Below are positions 1-9,336 of a stretch of 64,000 bases of DNA, piece by piece (the stretch's first letter is position 1; each line of letters starts with the position of its first letter). The stretch is taken from assembly GCA_963732005.1 (NCBI GenBank), contig CAVSXT010000004.1, forward strand, positions 558,001 through 622,000. Direction: 5' to 3'. Under the pieces are notes generated by a model. The model ran no database searches, was not told where the DNA came from, and saw only the letters and a program-made list of their open reading frames with translations. The position numbers were made by a program, and so were the translations under genes. This DNA is from JASLEW01 sp963732005. GTDB taxonomy: Bacteria; Acidobacteriota; Thermoanaerobaculia; Multivoradales; UBA5704.

Positions 1-274
1 CGCCGTCTTCCACCGCCACCGGGCCGGTGCTCAGGGAGGACGGCTTGCGCCTGCGGAACAGATCGGTGATGCGGTTGCGGGCCACCCGGAACATCCAGGC
101 GCCTGCCTGCTCGATCGGTTGCAGCAGCCGGTAGGCCTCCACCAGCTCGTAGAAGACGTCCTGGAGGATGTCCTCCGCCTCGCCCTCGTCGGCCACCCAC
201 TTGCGGATGAAGCGGCGCAGCCGGTGCCGCTCCCGCGCCACCGCCGCGGAGATGCGTTCGTCCTGCTCGCTCAT
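1..274 (-). CDS. ECF-type RNA polymerase sigma factor (N-terminal part, cut by window edge)
   Basis: Reading the minus strand from the ATG at 272-274 gives 91 codons open to the window edge. The peptide begins MSEQDERISAAVARERHRLR, followed by the region-2 signature of sigma-70 factors: DEGEAEDILQDVFYELVEAY and then AWMFRVARNRITDLFRRRK. This is the core-binding and -10-recognition domain of an extracytoplasmic-function sigma factor. Region 4 (the -35-binding helix-turn-helix) would lie beyond base 1. It is divergent from the membrane-protein cluster starting at 476, so the two share a 200-bp control region. No anti-sigma factor is visible. The family call is secure; the specific group is not. 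Confidence 0.85.
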   Translation of the reverse strand, partial: MSEQDERISAAVARERHRLRRFIRKWVADEGEAEDILQDVFYELVEAYRLLQPIEQAGAWMFRVARNRITDLFRRRKPSSLSTGPVAVEDG

Positions 275-381
275 CGAGATCCTGCGCTGCGGTTCGACCA
301 CACTCCTGAAGACGCGGCTGAGACCAAAATATTGTGCCGGGCGTCGCGATGCCCCCCCGTGGCGGCCGTGGCGCCCTTACG

Positions 382-410
382 TTGACACGAGCCTGCTTCG
401 CTTCTATACT
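382..410 (+). promoter_or_regulatory. Near-consensus sigma-70 promoter
   Basis: A perfect -35 hexamer TTGACA (382-387) is followed by a 17-bp spacer and TATACT (405-410), a 5/6 match to the -10 box. Transcription would start near 417, giving a leader of about 60 nt before the ATG at 476. Such a match is unlikely by chance in DNA this GC-rich. It would drive the 476-2420 genes. Confidence 0.7.
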
Positions 411-475
411 GTTCCTTCAGCTTCTACAGAGCATGATGAGGGGGGGACGACCGCCGGCTCGTCGACTGATCGCCG

Positions 476-829
476 ATGAACCTCTTGACCAGGCTGGCGA
501 TGATCGAGGGCGGCATCCTGCTGGTCGGTTTCTTTGCCGTCGTCGTATTCAGGATCGTGACCGGCGAGATCTCGCTCGCCGGCCTGTTGACGAGCAAAGA
601 CGCCCACCTCGAGCACCGCACGTTCTCGCCGGCTCGCCTGCAGCTGCTGATCTTCACCGTCGCGGTGGCGGCCACCTACCTGCACGCCATCGTCGTCAAC
701 CCGCAGCAGAGCTCGTTGCCGGACCTTCCCCAGGGCGTCGTCGCCGCTCTCGGCGGCAGTCAGGCCTTCTACCTCGCGGGCAAGGCACTTGCCGCTTATG
801 TCCAACCCCTGCACAGGAACCGTCGATAA
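476..829 (+). CDS. Small membrane protein, shares a motif with the next gene
   Basis: 117 residues with no family I can name. There are hydrophobic segments at about residues 8-28 and 54-72 and a weaker one near 90-105. The second half reads FSPARLQLLIFTVAVAATYL, then PDLPQGVVAALGGSQAFYLAGKA. This is the same pattern as in the next gene (S-R-x-Q-x-L-I-F-T ... P-x-x-P-x-x-V ... L-G-x-S-x-x-x-Y-x-x-G-K), so the two are probably diverged relatives. The ATG has only a weak ribosome-binding site; the purine run at 437-447 is too far upstream. It is first in a short same-strand cluster behind the promoter at 382-410. Confidence 0.7.
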   Translation: MNLLTRLAMIEGGILLVGFFAVVVFRIVTGEISLAGLLTSKDAHLEHRTFSPARLQLLIFTVAVAATYLHAIVVNPQQSSLPDLPQGVVAALGGSQAFYLAGKALAAYVQPLHRNRR

Positions 830-841
830 GGAGCCCTCGCC

Positions 842-1396
842 GTGGACCGAGACCCACATGAGCCGATCCCCTATCTCTGGATACCAGTGGCCGCGTTCGC
901 GGTCCTGCTGGTGATCTTCCTGTATCTCTGGGTCAAGGTGCCGCCCAAGGCCTCGGTCAGCGATCAGCTGGCACTGCTGGTTGGGTGCGTGCTCCTGATC
1001 CTGGTTTCCTGCATCGGCCTGGTGGTCCTGATCAACATGGCCACCAATCGGATCGACCTCTCGCAGCTGGTGAGCGAGCCTGGCGGCGGAGCAAGCCTGT
1101 CGCGTTTCCAGTTCCTGATCTTCACCTTCGTGATCGCGCTGGGGTTGTTCCTGGTGGTGGCGCATTCCTTTAGCTTTCCGCAGATCCCGAGCGCCGTCCT
1201 GACGCTCCTGGGGATCAGCGGCACCACCTACGCCGTGGGCAAGGGCATCACCGCCACCGACCCTACGCGGATGAACAAGGTCAACCCGCCGCCGCCGCAT
1301 GCCGCCGCCCACGTGCCGCCGGCAGCTCCGGCGGCACCAGTCGCTCCGGCACCGGGCGCGCCTACCGCCGCCATACCTCCCGTCGCCAACCAGTGA
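842..1396 (+). CDS. Membrane protein with SRFQ...GISGTTYAVGK motif
   Basis: 184 residues. GTG start at 842, 12 bp after the previous stop; GAGCC at 832 is a weak ribosome-binding site. Predicted membrane helices lie at about 11-31 and 41-63. A re-entrant or third helix pair spans about 86-140 and contains SRFQFLIFTFVIALGLFLVV and PSAVLTLLGISGTTYAVGKG. The C-terminal 45 residues are an Ala/Pro-rich tail. The motif recurs in uncharacterised bacterial membrane proteins, but I know of no assigned function. Tight spacing on both sides suggests one transcript with 476-829 and the exported protein at 1413. Confidence 0.75.
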   Translation: MDRDPHEPIPYLWIPVAAFAVLLVIFLYLWVKVPPKASVSDQLALLVGCVLLILVSCIGLVVLINMATNRIDLSQLVSEPGGGASLSRFQFLIFTFVIALGLFLVVAHSFSFPQIPSAVLTLLGISGTTYAVGKGITATDPTRMNKVNPPPPHAAAHVPPAAPAAPVAPAPGAPTAAIPPVANQ

Positions 1397-1412
1397 GAAG
1401 GGAGGCCCCACC

Positions 1413-2420
1413 ATGCCAGCGCAGCCATCGAAGGGAGTCTTCAGCCGCCGCGTCGCGCCCTTCGCGCCGGTGGCGTTGGCGCTGCTCGCACAGGGCGGGG
1501 TGCTGGGTACCGGCGCCGGATCGGGAGCGGCCGCGCCCACGCCAGGCGACACCCAGCCTGCCGTCTGCAGCGAAGACATTGCCGACAGCCAGACCTGCCA
1601 CAGCCAGTTCCCCACGGGATGCTCGGCCAAGGCGGGATACGACGGCTACCTCAACTATCTCAAGAACCAGCTGATCGATCCCGCCAGGACGCCGCAGCAG
1701 TTCATCACGCCGGCGGACCTCGTGGCCCTCGACGGGCAGCTGCCCGAGGGCCTGGCCAAGAACAACCATGGCGACTTCGTCAAGGAGCTCGAGGCGCTGG
1801 GCGACGGCACGGTGGTCTCCCTGACCGGCTATCTGTACTACGCGAAAAAGGGCGGCACCGAGAGCTCGAACTGTGGGCTCACCGCCATCGAAGACATCGA
1901 CTTTCACATCGGCATCGGTCCGGCGGCGGATTTCCTGGGCGGTCTGGCGAGCGGCCAGAAGCCGAGCGCGGCCGACAAGAGCCACATGGATACCGACGCC
2001 GTGATCGTCGAGATGACCCCGCACTGGCGCGCCCAGTACAAGCCGAACTGGAACCTCGATCTGCTCCACGGCGCTCTCGGCCGCCAGGTGCGGATCACCG
2101 GCCAGCTGCTGGTCGACAACGAGCACGACGACGTCAACGACGACTGTGCTCTCGAAGGCCACGGCAGCCGCTGCTGGCGCGCCAGCGTCTGGGAAGTGCA
2201 CCCGGTGACGCGCTTCGAGGTGTGCGGCACCAGCGCGGCGTGCACGGCGAAAGACGACGCCGGCTGGGTGGATCTCGAGAGCTTCCAGGCGAAGGCCGGC
2301 GGCGACGCGGTCCAAGCCGCGCCCGCCGGCTCGACGGCGTCCGCCACGGCGCCGGCCGCGCCGCAGGCAGCCCTGCCGCCGGCCGGCGAACGGGCAGCGG
2401 CGCCGGCCAAGCCGAGGTGA
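1413..2420 (+). CDS. Exported protein of unknown function
   Basis: 335 residues from the ATG at 1413, chosen because GGGAGG (1400-1405) sits 7 nt upstream; the frame stays open further 5'. A basic N-terminus (SKGVFSRRVAPF) and a hydrophobic stretch (APVALALLAQGGVLGTGAG) look like a signal peptide. The mature part has paired cysteines. Its C-terminal half reads DAVIVEMTPHWRAQ, RQVRITGQLLVDNEH and WRASVWEVHPVTRFEVC. This 'VEVTPR ... VRITGWLLFDxEH ... WEIHPVT' pattern recurs in bacterial secreted proteins without known function and may be a small beta-barrel fold (inference). The tail is Ala/Pro-rich. Confidence 0.75.
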   Translation: MPAQPSKGVFSRRVAPFAPVALALLAQGGVLGTGAGSGAAAPTPGDTQPAVCSEDIADSQTCHSQFPTGCSAKAGYDGYLNYLKNQLIDPARTPQQFITPADLVALDGQLPEGLAKNNHGDFVKELEALGDGTVVSLTGYLYYAKKGGTESSNCGLTAIEDIDFHIGIGPAADFLGGLASGQKPSAADKSHMDTDAVIVEMTPHWRAQYKPNWNLDLLHGALGRQVRITGQLLVDNEHDDVNDDCALEGHGSRCWRASVWEVHPVTRFEVCGTSAACTAKDDAGWVDLESFQAKAGGDAVQAAPAGSTASATAPAAPQAALPPAGERAAAPAKPR

Positions 2421-2461
2421 TCCGGCCGCCGCGGGCCGGCGCTCGCGGTTGGATCCCGATC

Positions 2462-5392
2462 ATGCCCAGACGCTTCGCCCTTTGCCTGATCGCCGCCATG
2501 GCGGCCGGACTGCCCGGGCCATCCGCGCCTCCCGCCGCCGGGGCGCCGCCCGCCGCCGGGGCGGCGCCCGCGCCGTCCGCCGATGCCGGCGCGCCGCTGC
2601 CGCTGGATCCGGCGATCGTCAACGGCAAGCTGGGCAACGGCCTCACCTGGTATATCCGCGAGAACGCCCGGCCCGAGAAGCGCGCCCAGCTGTGGTTGGC
2701 GGTCAACGCCGGCTCGGTGCTCGAGGACGACGACCAGCGCGGCCTCGCCCACTTCGTCGAGCACATGTGCTTCGACGGTACCCGGAAGTTCCCGAAGCGC
2801 GACATCACTCATTACCTGGAATCGATCGGCATGCGCATGGGCGCCGACCTCAACGCCTCGACGGGCTTCGACGCGACGGTCTACACGCTGCAGGTGCCCA
2901 CCGACAAGCCGGAGTTCGTCGATCAGGGCATCGAGATCCTCGCCGAATGGGCGCACGCGGTCGCCTTCGACCCGGCGGAGGTCGAGCGTGAGCGCGGGGT
3001 GGTGATCGAGGAGTGGCGGCAGGGGCGCGGTGCCCAGGCGCGCATGCTCGACCAGCAGCTGCCGATCGTGCTCGAGGGCTCGCGCTATGCCGAGCGTCTG
3101 CCGATCGGCACCCTCGCCAGCCTGCAGCAGGCGAAGCGCGAGGCGCTGGTGCGCTACTACCATGATTGGTATCGACCTGACCTGATGGCCGTGATCGCGG
3201 TCGGCGATTTCGGCGCCTATGGCCGCGAGCGATTGGAGACCCGGCTGCGTCAGGCCTTCGCGGCGCTCGCCAACCCGGCGCCGGAGCGGCCGCGTCCTGC
3301 CTTCCCGGTTCCCCCCCATGCCGATACGCGCTTCGCCATCGCCACCGACAGCGAGGCGACCCAGAGCGTGGCCAAGATCGAGGTGGCGCAGCCGAAGCGT
3401 CCGGACCGCAGCGCCGCCGACTTCCGCCGCGACCTGGTCGAGAGCCTCTACCACGGCATGCTCAATGCCCGCCTGGGCGAGCTCGCGCGGCGTCCCGACC
3501 CGCCGTTTCAGGCCGCCGTTGCAGCGGCCGGGTCGATCGTCCGCCCGATCGACATCGACGAAGAGATCGCGGCGGTGCGCAACGGCGGTCTGCTGCCAGG
3601 CCTGACGGCGCTGCTCACCGAGGTGGAGCGGGTGCGGCGCCACGGCTTCGAGCCGGCCGAGCTCGAGCGCCAGAGGGTGGTGACCCTGCGGGAGCTCGAG
3701 CGGAGCTTCGCCGAGCACGACAAGGTCCAGTCCGCGAGCCGCGCCGGAGAGATCCGGCGCCTGTTCCTCGACCAGGAGGCGGCGCCAGGCGAATCCTACG
3801 AGCTCGAGCTCTCCCGCCGCCTCCTGCCGGGGATCCAGCTCGACGAGGTCAACCGGCTGGCGGTCGGCTGGAGCTCAGAAGCGGACCGGGTGATCGAGAT
3901 CAACGCGCCGGCCAAGCCGGAGGTGCCGGTGCCGACCGAGGCGCAGCTGCGCCAGGTCTTCACCGCCGTCCGTGCCGTCGAGCTCTCGCCGTGGGTGGAC
4001 CGCACCCAGGAAGGGCCGCTGGTGCCGCGGCCGCCCAAGCCGGCCGCGATCGTCGCGGAGAGCCGCATCGCCGAGCTGGGCGTGACCGAGTGGCGGCTGA
4101 GCAACGGCGTGCGGGTCGTGCTCAAGCCCACCGACTTCAAGAACGACGAGATCCTCCTCTCCGGCTTCAGCCCCGGCGGCCTGTCGCTGGTCCCGGACGC
4201 GAGCCTCACCTCCGGCGAGCTGGCGCCGCTGGTGGTGAGGGAGGGGGGCCTGGGCGCCTTCGACCCGGTGACCCTGCGCAAGGCGCTGGTGGGCAAGGCG
4301 GCCAGCGCCAGCGCGGGGCTGGGGGACTTCGAGCAGACGCTGCGCGGCACCGCCTCGCCGCGCGACGTCGAGACCATGTTTCAGCTGGCCTACCTCGCCT
4401 TCACCTCGCCGCGCCGGGACCCGGACGCCTTCCGCTCGACGCGGTCCCGCCTCGAGGCCTCGGTCGAGAACCGCTCGTCCCAGCCGCAGGTGGTCTTTGC
4501 CGACAGGATGCAAGCGGCCCTTCACCCGGGCGATTCGCGGGAGCGCCCGCTCACCGTCGAGCGGCTGGCCGAGCTTGACTACGACTCCGCGTTCCGCATT
4601 TACCAAGAGCGCTTCGCCGATGCTTCGCAGTTCACCTTCTTCCTGGTCGGCAACTTCACCCTCGAATCGATCCGGCCACTGGTGGCGACTTATCTCGGCG
4701 GCCTGCCGGGCGGGGGCCGGAAGGAGACCTGGCGCCCGGTCGGCGGCAGGCCGCCCGCCGGCATCGTCCACGTCTCGGTGGTCAAGGGCAGGGAGCCCAA
4801 GAGTCAGGCGAAGATCGTCTTCACCGGCGACGGGCATTACACGCGCGAGAACGTCCATGCCCTCTCGACGCTGGTTCGCCTGATGCAGCTGCGGCTGCGG
4901 GAGGTGCTGCGCGACGACCTGGGAGCGGTGTACGGCGTGGCCGTCTCCGCCGGGCTCGCTTTCCGTCCCTACGAGCGCTTCGAGGTGAGCATCGGCTTTT
5001 GCTGCGCGCCGGACAAGGTGGACGAGCTCACCCGGGCGATCTTTCAAGAGATCGCGGCGATTCAGGCCACCGGCATCGACCAGGGGCATCTCGACAAGGT
5101 AAAAGCCGGCATGCGGCGCGAGCGCGAAACCGCACTGAAGGAGAACGGCTTCTGGCTCGGCGTGCTGGCCAACTACCTCCGCTCCGGTTGGGATCTCCGC
5201 GACATCCTCCACTTCGACGAGCTGGTCGAGCGCACCACCCCGGCGAGCGTCCAGGCCGCCGCCCGCGAGTACCTGCCTGCCGGCCGCTACGTAATCGGCG
5301 TGCTGTCGCCGGAGGCCGCGGCGGCGCCGGCCGTTCCCGGGGCGACAGACAAGCAGGGCTCTTCTGCGCCGGTGCCGCCTCCGCCCGGCTGA
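2462..5392 (+). CDS. Secreted M16 family zinc metallopeptidase (two tandem M16 units)
   Basis: 976 residues. The frame is open far upstream, but the ATG at 2462 begins a clear signal peptide (MPRRFALCLIAAMAAGLPGP) and is the sensible start. The first unit carries the inverted zinc motif HxxEH as HFVEH at residues 97-101. A further acidic ligand follows about 75 residues later in the VERERGVVIEEWR helix. The second half (from about residue 530, beginning TEWRLSNGVRVVLKPTDFKN) is a second M16 domain pair without HxxEH, as is usual for PqqL-like single-chain M16 enzymes. It probably degrades peptides in the periplasm. It lies 41 bp after the exported protein gene. Confidence 0.93.
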   Translation: MPRRFALCLIAAMAAGLPGPSAPPAAGAPPAAGAAPAPSADAGAPLPLDPAIVNGKLGNGLTWYIRENARPEKRAQLWLAVNAGSVLEDDDQRGLAHFVEHMCFDGTRKFPKRDITHYLESIGMRMGADLNASTGFDATVYTLQVPTDKPEFVDQGIEILAEWAHAVAFDPAEVERERGVVIEEWRQGRGAQARMLDQQLPIVLEGSRYAERLPIGTLASLQQAKREALVRYYHDWYRPDLMAVIAVGDFGAYGRERLETRLRQAFAALANPAPERPRPAFPVPPHADTRFAIATDSEATQSVAKIEVAQPKRPDRSAADFRRDLVESLYHGMLNARLGELARRPDPPFQAAVAAAGSIVRPIDIDEEIAAVRNGGLLPGLTALLTEVERVRRHGFEPAELERQRVVTLRELERSFAEHDKVQSASRAGEIRRLFLDQEAAPGESYELELSRRLLPGIQLDEVNRLAVGWSSEADRVIEINAPAKPEVPVPTEAQLRQVFTAVRAVELSPWVDRTQEGPLVPRPPKPAAIVAESRIAELGVTEWRLSNGVRVVLKPTDFKNDEILLSGFSPGGLSLVPDASLTSGELAPLVVREGGLGAFDPVTLRKALVGKAASASAGLGDFEQTLRGTASPRDVETMFQLAYLAFTSPRRDPDAFRSTRSRLEASVENRSSQPQVVFADRMQAALHPGDSRERPLTVERLAELDYDSAFRIYQERFADASQFTFFLVGNFTLESIRPLVATYLGGLPGGGRKETWRPVGGRPPAGIVHVSVVKGREPKSQAKIVFTGDGHYTRENVHALSTLVRLMQLRLREVLRDDLGAVYGVAVSAGLAFRPYERFEVSIGFCCAPDKVDELTRAIFQEIAAIQATGIDQGHLDKVKAGMRRERETALKENGFWLGVLANYLRSGWDLRDILHFDELVERTTPASVQAAAREYLPAGRYVIGVLSPEAAAAPAVPGATDKQGSSAPVPPPPG

Positions 5393-5553
5393 GCCGGTCC
5401 CGCTCGCACCAGGCAAGCTCGGCACGGGCCCGATCGATGCCGGCGGCATCGAACCGCGGGGAAACCTGGGCTGCGTGTCCGTCTTCCAATCCAGGACCAG
5501 GCTGCCGCGGCGTCAGCACGAATTGGCGGGCCTGTCCGGCCTGGAGGCCGAAC

Positions 5554-8500
5554 ATGAATCGCACCGTCACCGGCCTGGTTGCCACCGGAGCTCTGCTCTC
5601 CGCGCTCGCCTCGTCGCCCGCGCGCCCGGCCCCGGGCTCGTCGGCGGCGGCGCCGCGCGACCAGGGGCAGGATGAGCGTGGGCCTCAGCGGACTGCCACG
5701 AGCGATTTTGCCCGCCCGCCGGCCTATTTTGCCGCCGAGGGGCGCCGGGACTACACCAAGGCACTGGCGCGGCTGTTCCTGGACACCTGCCGTGAGGGGG
5801 TGCAGGGGGTCGATGCCGCCGCTTCGGCGGCGACGTCAGCTGCGGTCGACGTGGCGGCGGCCGGCGGGCGGCCACTCGCCGCGGAGGTCCAGGACCCCTT
5901 TGCCGCCGCGGCCTTTCCGGGCGATCCGGAGGCGTTTCGTATGGTGCGCGATCGCCAAGCGGCAATCGGCCGCCGATGCCAGGCGCAGCCGGCAGACTTC
6001 ATCATTGCGCTGGTTCCAGATCCCGTGCATACCCGTCCGGCGCTGATCTTCGATCGCCTGATCGAGGTCATCCAGGAGGCGAGCGAGGATCAAGGCTTTC
6101 ATTTCGTGAGGGCATTGATTCCTTGGGATCCCAAGGTGCATCCGGAGTCCGACAATTTCGCGATCCGTCTCGAGGATCAGGTGTACGCGAACGCCCGCGG
6201 CGAGTTTCCCGGCCTGCTGACCTTCCGGAATGAGGGCGACCAGCGGCGGCACCTCTTCGTGCTGCTGGTCGGCGAATCGCCGACGGGCGGCATCGAGAAG
6301 CGGCAGTTTGCGAATGCCGTCGACTGGATCGTTCACGCGAGCGGGGCTCCCGGTTGCGCCATGCCCTGCGCCGCCGGGGCCGCTGCCCGGCCGTCCCTGC
6401 GGATTCTCGGCCCCACCTTTTCCGGCTCTCTCCCCTCGCTCGCTGAGCTCTTGACCTGCGGCCAGGGCACCCCCTGCCAGGGACCTTCGCTCATCTTCAG
6501 CGGCAGCGCCACCGACGGCGCGGCCATCGCGCGCTTCCGTGACCGGCAAGAGAAGCCGCCGGCGGAAAGGTTCGCCTCCTTTCAAGAATCCGACGAAGTG
6601 ATGATCGAGCGCTTCATCCAATACCTCACGGGCTCCGCATACGGCAAACTCGGCTACCGGGACGATTCGGTCGCGATCCTGGCGGAGGACGAAACCGAGT
6701 ACGGAGCCGACGCGACACGTGGCGCCGAAAGGTTGTATCTGCGCTTCCCGCGCGAGATCTCTCGCCTGCGCGCGGCTTATCAGGGCAGCGAGACCACGGC
6801 TCCGAAGCTTGAGGCGCAGTCTGCGCCCCGCTCCGTCCTGCCTCCGAACCTCGGGATCAGCGGCGCCGACGACGACACCGTCGCGGCCTTCTCGAAGCAG
6901 TCGCCGTTGTCGCAGGAGGGGGTCCTGCTCGGCATTGTTTCCGAATTGCGCAAGCACGCCGTGCAGTTCATCGTCGTGCACGCGACGGACCCCAGCGACC
7001 TTCTCTTCTTGAGCCGCTACCTCGCTGCCGCCTATCCCAAGGGCAGGATCGTCACCCTCGGAGCCGACCTGCTGTTTCGCCGCGAGGTCGAGGACAAGCA
7101 GTTGTACGGCCTGCTGGCGCTCTCGACCTATTCTGTCGCGCCCACCGCCAATCACGAGTTCGTCCATAACCAGCATCATGCGGAACGCCTGTTCCCCAGC
7201 TCCACCGAGGCGGGTGCCTACAATGCGCTACGCGCCCTGCTGACGGCGTCGCCGGCCGCCGTGACCGGTAGCGATCCACGGCAGCCATTCGAGCTGAGGT
7301 CGCCATCTCTCGACCTCTATCAATACGGCTGGCTCGAGGCCAGGCGCCTGGATCCCTCCGGCAAGCGGCACTACCACAACGCTCCGCCGGTGCACCTGAT
7401 GGCGCTCGGCCGCGACGAGTATTGGCCGATCGCAAACCTCGGACCGCTCGCGAACCATGCTCCCAGCCAGCTGCCGCGGGTTGCCGCCGAACAGATCAGA
7501 CTAGGCCCGCTTGCCGTGACGGTACCGATATCCTGGGTGATGGCGGAGCTGATCGCGCTCCTGATCGCCTTCGGATTCGCGGCGTCGCTCTGCTTCGCGT
7601 CCCTGCGCTCGCCGTCGCAGCTCTTCGCGTCCTTCGCCCCCGCCGCCATGGATGCTCGGGCGGCCTTGATCGCGGCCTCCGCATGCCTGATTGCTACGAT
7701 CCTGCTGCTGCTCCTGTTCCCTTTCCTGCCGAACAATGGCGGCTGGACCATCCGCTCGCGCCCGGAGATGCTGGTCGCGCTGGTCGCCGGCCTGCTGGCG
7801 GTGCTTGCCGCCACCATTCGCGACCTCTCCTGCCGCAACGCGCTCGCCAAGGGTTCCGGTAGACGCTACTTGCGAGCGTGGCCGCTCACTTTCTTCGCTT
7901 GCGCTCCGCTGCTCCTATTCGCGGCATGGCTCGCCTGGCACGGACGACCTGCCGCCTCCCTCACCGGGGTGTGGAGGTTCGGAGTGCTGCGTTCCTTGCA
8001 GCTCACCTCCGGCCTCTCGCCGGTACTGCCAATGATGTTCCTTCTCGGCGCCTGCCTATGGTGGGCCTTCCACGTGCATGCGGGCCTCACCTTGCTCGAC
8101 GATCGGCGGCCCCAGCTGCCCAAGGACGTGACCAACGATCGACTGCGCTGGGTCGCAGAAGCGAGGACCGCCGGCGGCAAGCCAGCCAGGAATTACATCA
8201 TCGACGCCCTGTTCAACGCCTTGTTGCAAAACCAACCTTCCATCGCTCTTTACCTGCGCCACTATCTGCTGCCCGGTGCGCTCAGCGCTCTGGCGCTGTT
8301 GCTATTGGCAGCGGCCCCTGGCGTAGCCTGGTTGAGGCCGCTGATCACGATCGAAGCCAGAGGTTTCGAGGTCCTGCTGCTCCTTCTCTTCTGGTTGTCA
8401 TTGGGCGCAATCATCGGCACGACGCTGCGGCTCTGGGAGATCTGGCTCAAGACCCGCAGGCTGCTGGTCATGCTTGATTCGCTGCCGTTGCGTGCCGGTT

Positions 8501-9306
8501 TCGCACGGCTCAAGGACTTCTCCTGGAATCCGCTCTGGCGGTTCGGCCTGGTGAGCATGACGGAGTTCCAGCGCATTCTTGCCCGGGAGCGCGAGGCGCT
8601 CCACGCCGCAGCCAAGGGCTGCGCGGCGGTGAGCGTCGAGGCCGTCGAGCAGGCTCGACAGGTCGTGCTCGCGACTTTCGCCAAGCTGCCCGAGGGCGCT
8701 CGTACCTTTCGCCCGTGGCATCGCGATTGGCATGTCGCACGCGAGCTGGAGCTGGATCTCATCGCCAAATACAAGGACGTCCAATCCGCGATCGCCGTCG
8801 AGGCCGGGCACGCTCTGGATCAGCTGGCCGCCCTCTGGGAGCAGCAGGTGGAGAAGCCGCGGCGGCGCGCTTTGAAGGAGCATCGCGGGGAGCCGAGCCC
8901 CTGGGCCTGCGAGCGCTTCGCCTGCCTGGTATACGTCAGCTTCCTGTTGGTCGTGCTGGTGCGGATTCGGACGCTGATCTTCGCCATCGGCGGCATGTAC
9001 GTCCTGCTGGTGCTGGCGATGACCGTCTATCCGTTCCAGCCGCGGGCCTCCATTGCGACACTCCTGACCCTATTGCTGCTTTACATCATCGTGGTGGTCA
9101 CTCTCGTCCTGGCTCAACTCCATCGCGATCCCATCTTGAGCCGTGTCACCAAGACCACACCCGGCGAGTTGGGCGGCGATTTCTGGGTCCGAGCGACGTC
9201 GTTCGCGGTCCTGCCGGTCGTCACCTTTCTCGCTTCGCAGTTCCCGCAGGTCAATCGTTTCCTCTATTCCTGGCTCGAACCGGCGCTGCAGGCGCTCAAC
9301 AAGTAG
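5554..9306 (+). CDS. Large receptor-like multi-pass membrane protein, function unknown
   Basis: 1250 residues from the ATG at 5554 (CTGGAGG 7 nt upstream; start followed by a signal-like MNRTVTGLVATGALLSALAS). Residues about 30-640 appear extracytoplasmic. They contain FIIALVPDPVHTRPALIFDR, ALIPWDP, RHLFVLLVGESPTGG and ILGPTFSGSLPSL, alternating strand/helix patterns reminiscent of a periplasmic-binding-protein fold (inference). From about 650 there are roughly ten hydrophobic segments: seven up to about residue 970, then a charged helical stretch at 1000-1120, then three more before the end. I do not recognise the family. GC content looks lower than in the neighbours, which could reflect transfer. 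Confidence 0.8.
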   Translation: MNRTVTGLVATGALLSALASSPARPAPGSSAAAPRDQGQDERGPQRTATSDFARPPAYFAAEGRRDYTKALARLFLDTCREGVQGVDAAASAATSAAVDVAAAGGRPLAAEVQDPFAAAAFPGDPEAFRMVRDRQAAIGRRCQAQPADFIIALVPDPVHTRPALIFDRLIEVIQEASEDQGFHFVRALIPWDPKVHPESDNFAIRLEDQVYANARGEFPGLLTFRNEGDQRRHLFVLLVGESPTGGIEKRQFANAVDWIVHASGAPGCAMPCAAGAAARPSLRILGPTFSGSLPSLAELLTCGQGTPCQGPSLIFSGSATDGAAIARFRDRQEKPPAERFASFQESDEVMIERFIQYLTGSAYGKLGYRDDSVAILAEDETEYGADATRGAERLYLRFPREISRLRAAYQGSETTAPKLEAQSAPRSVLPPNLGISGADDDTVAAFSKQSPLSQEGVLLGIVSELRKHAVQFIVVHATDPSDLLFLSRYLAAAYPKGRIVTLGADLLFRREVEDKQLYGLLALSTYSVAPTANHEFVHNQHHAERLFPSSTEAGAYNALRALLTASPAAVTGSDPRQPFELRSPSLDLYQYGWLEARRLDPSGKRHYHNAPPVHLMALGRDEYWPIANLGPLANHAPSQLPRVAAEQIRLGPLAVTVPISWVMAELIALLIAFGFAASLCFASLRSPSQLFASFAPAAMDARAALIAASACLIATILLLLLFPFLPNNGGWTIRSRPEMLVALVAGLLAVLAATIRDLSCRNALAKGSGRRYLRAWPLTFFACAPLLLFAAWLAWHGRPAASLTGVWRFGVLRSLQLTSGLSPVLPMMFLLGACLWWAFHVHAGLTLLDDRRPQLPKDVTNDRLRWVAEARTAGGKPARNYIIDALFNALLQNQPSIALYLRHYLLPGALSALALLLLAAAPGVAWLRPLITIEARGFEVLLLLLFWLSLGAIIGTTLRLWEIWLKTRRLLVMLDSLPLRAGFARLKDFSWNPLWRFGLVSMTEFQRILAREREALHAAAKGCAAVSVEAVEQARQVVLATFAKLPEGARTFRPWHRDWHVARELELDLIAKYKDVQSAIAVEAGHALDQLAALWEQQVEKPRRRALKEHRGEPSPWACERFACLVYVSFLLVVLVRIRTLIFAIGGMYVLLVLAMTVYPFQPRASIATLLTLLLLYIIVVVTLVLAQLHRDPILSRVTKTTPGELGGDFWVRATSFAVLPVVTFLASQFPQVNRFLYSWLEPALQALNK

Positions 9307-9336
9307 CCAGGCAGCTGAGCGTCGCATGGTGTCCAC

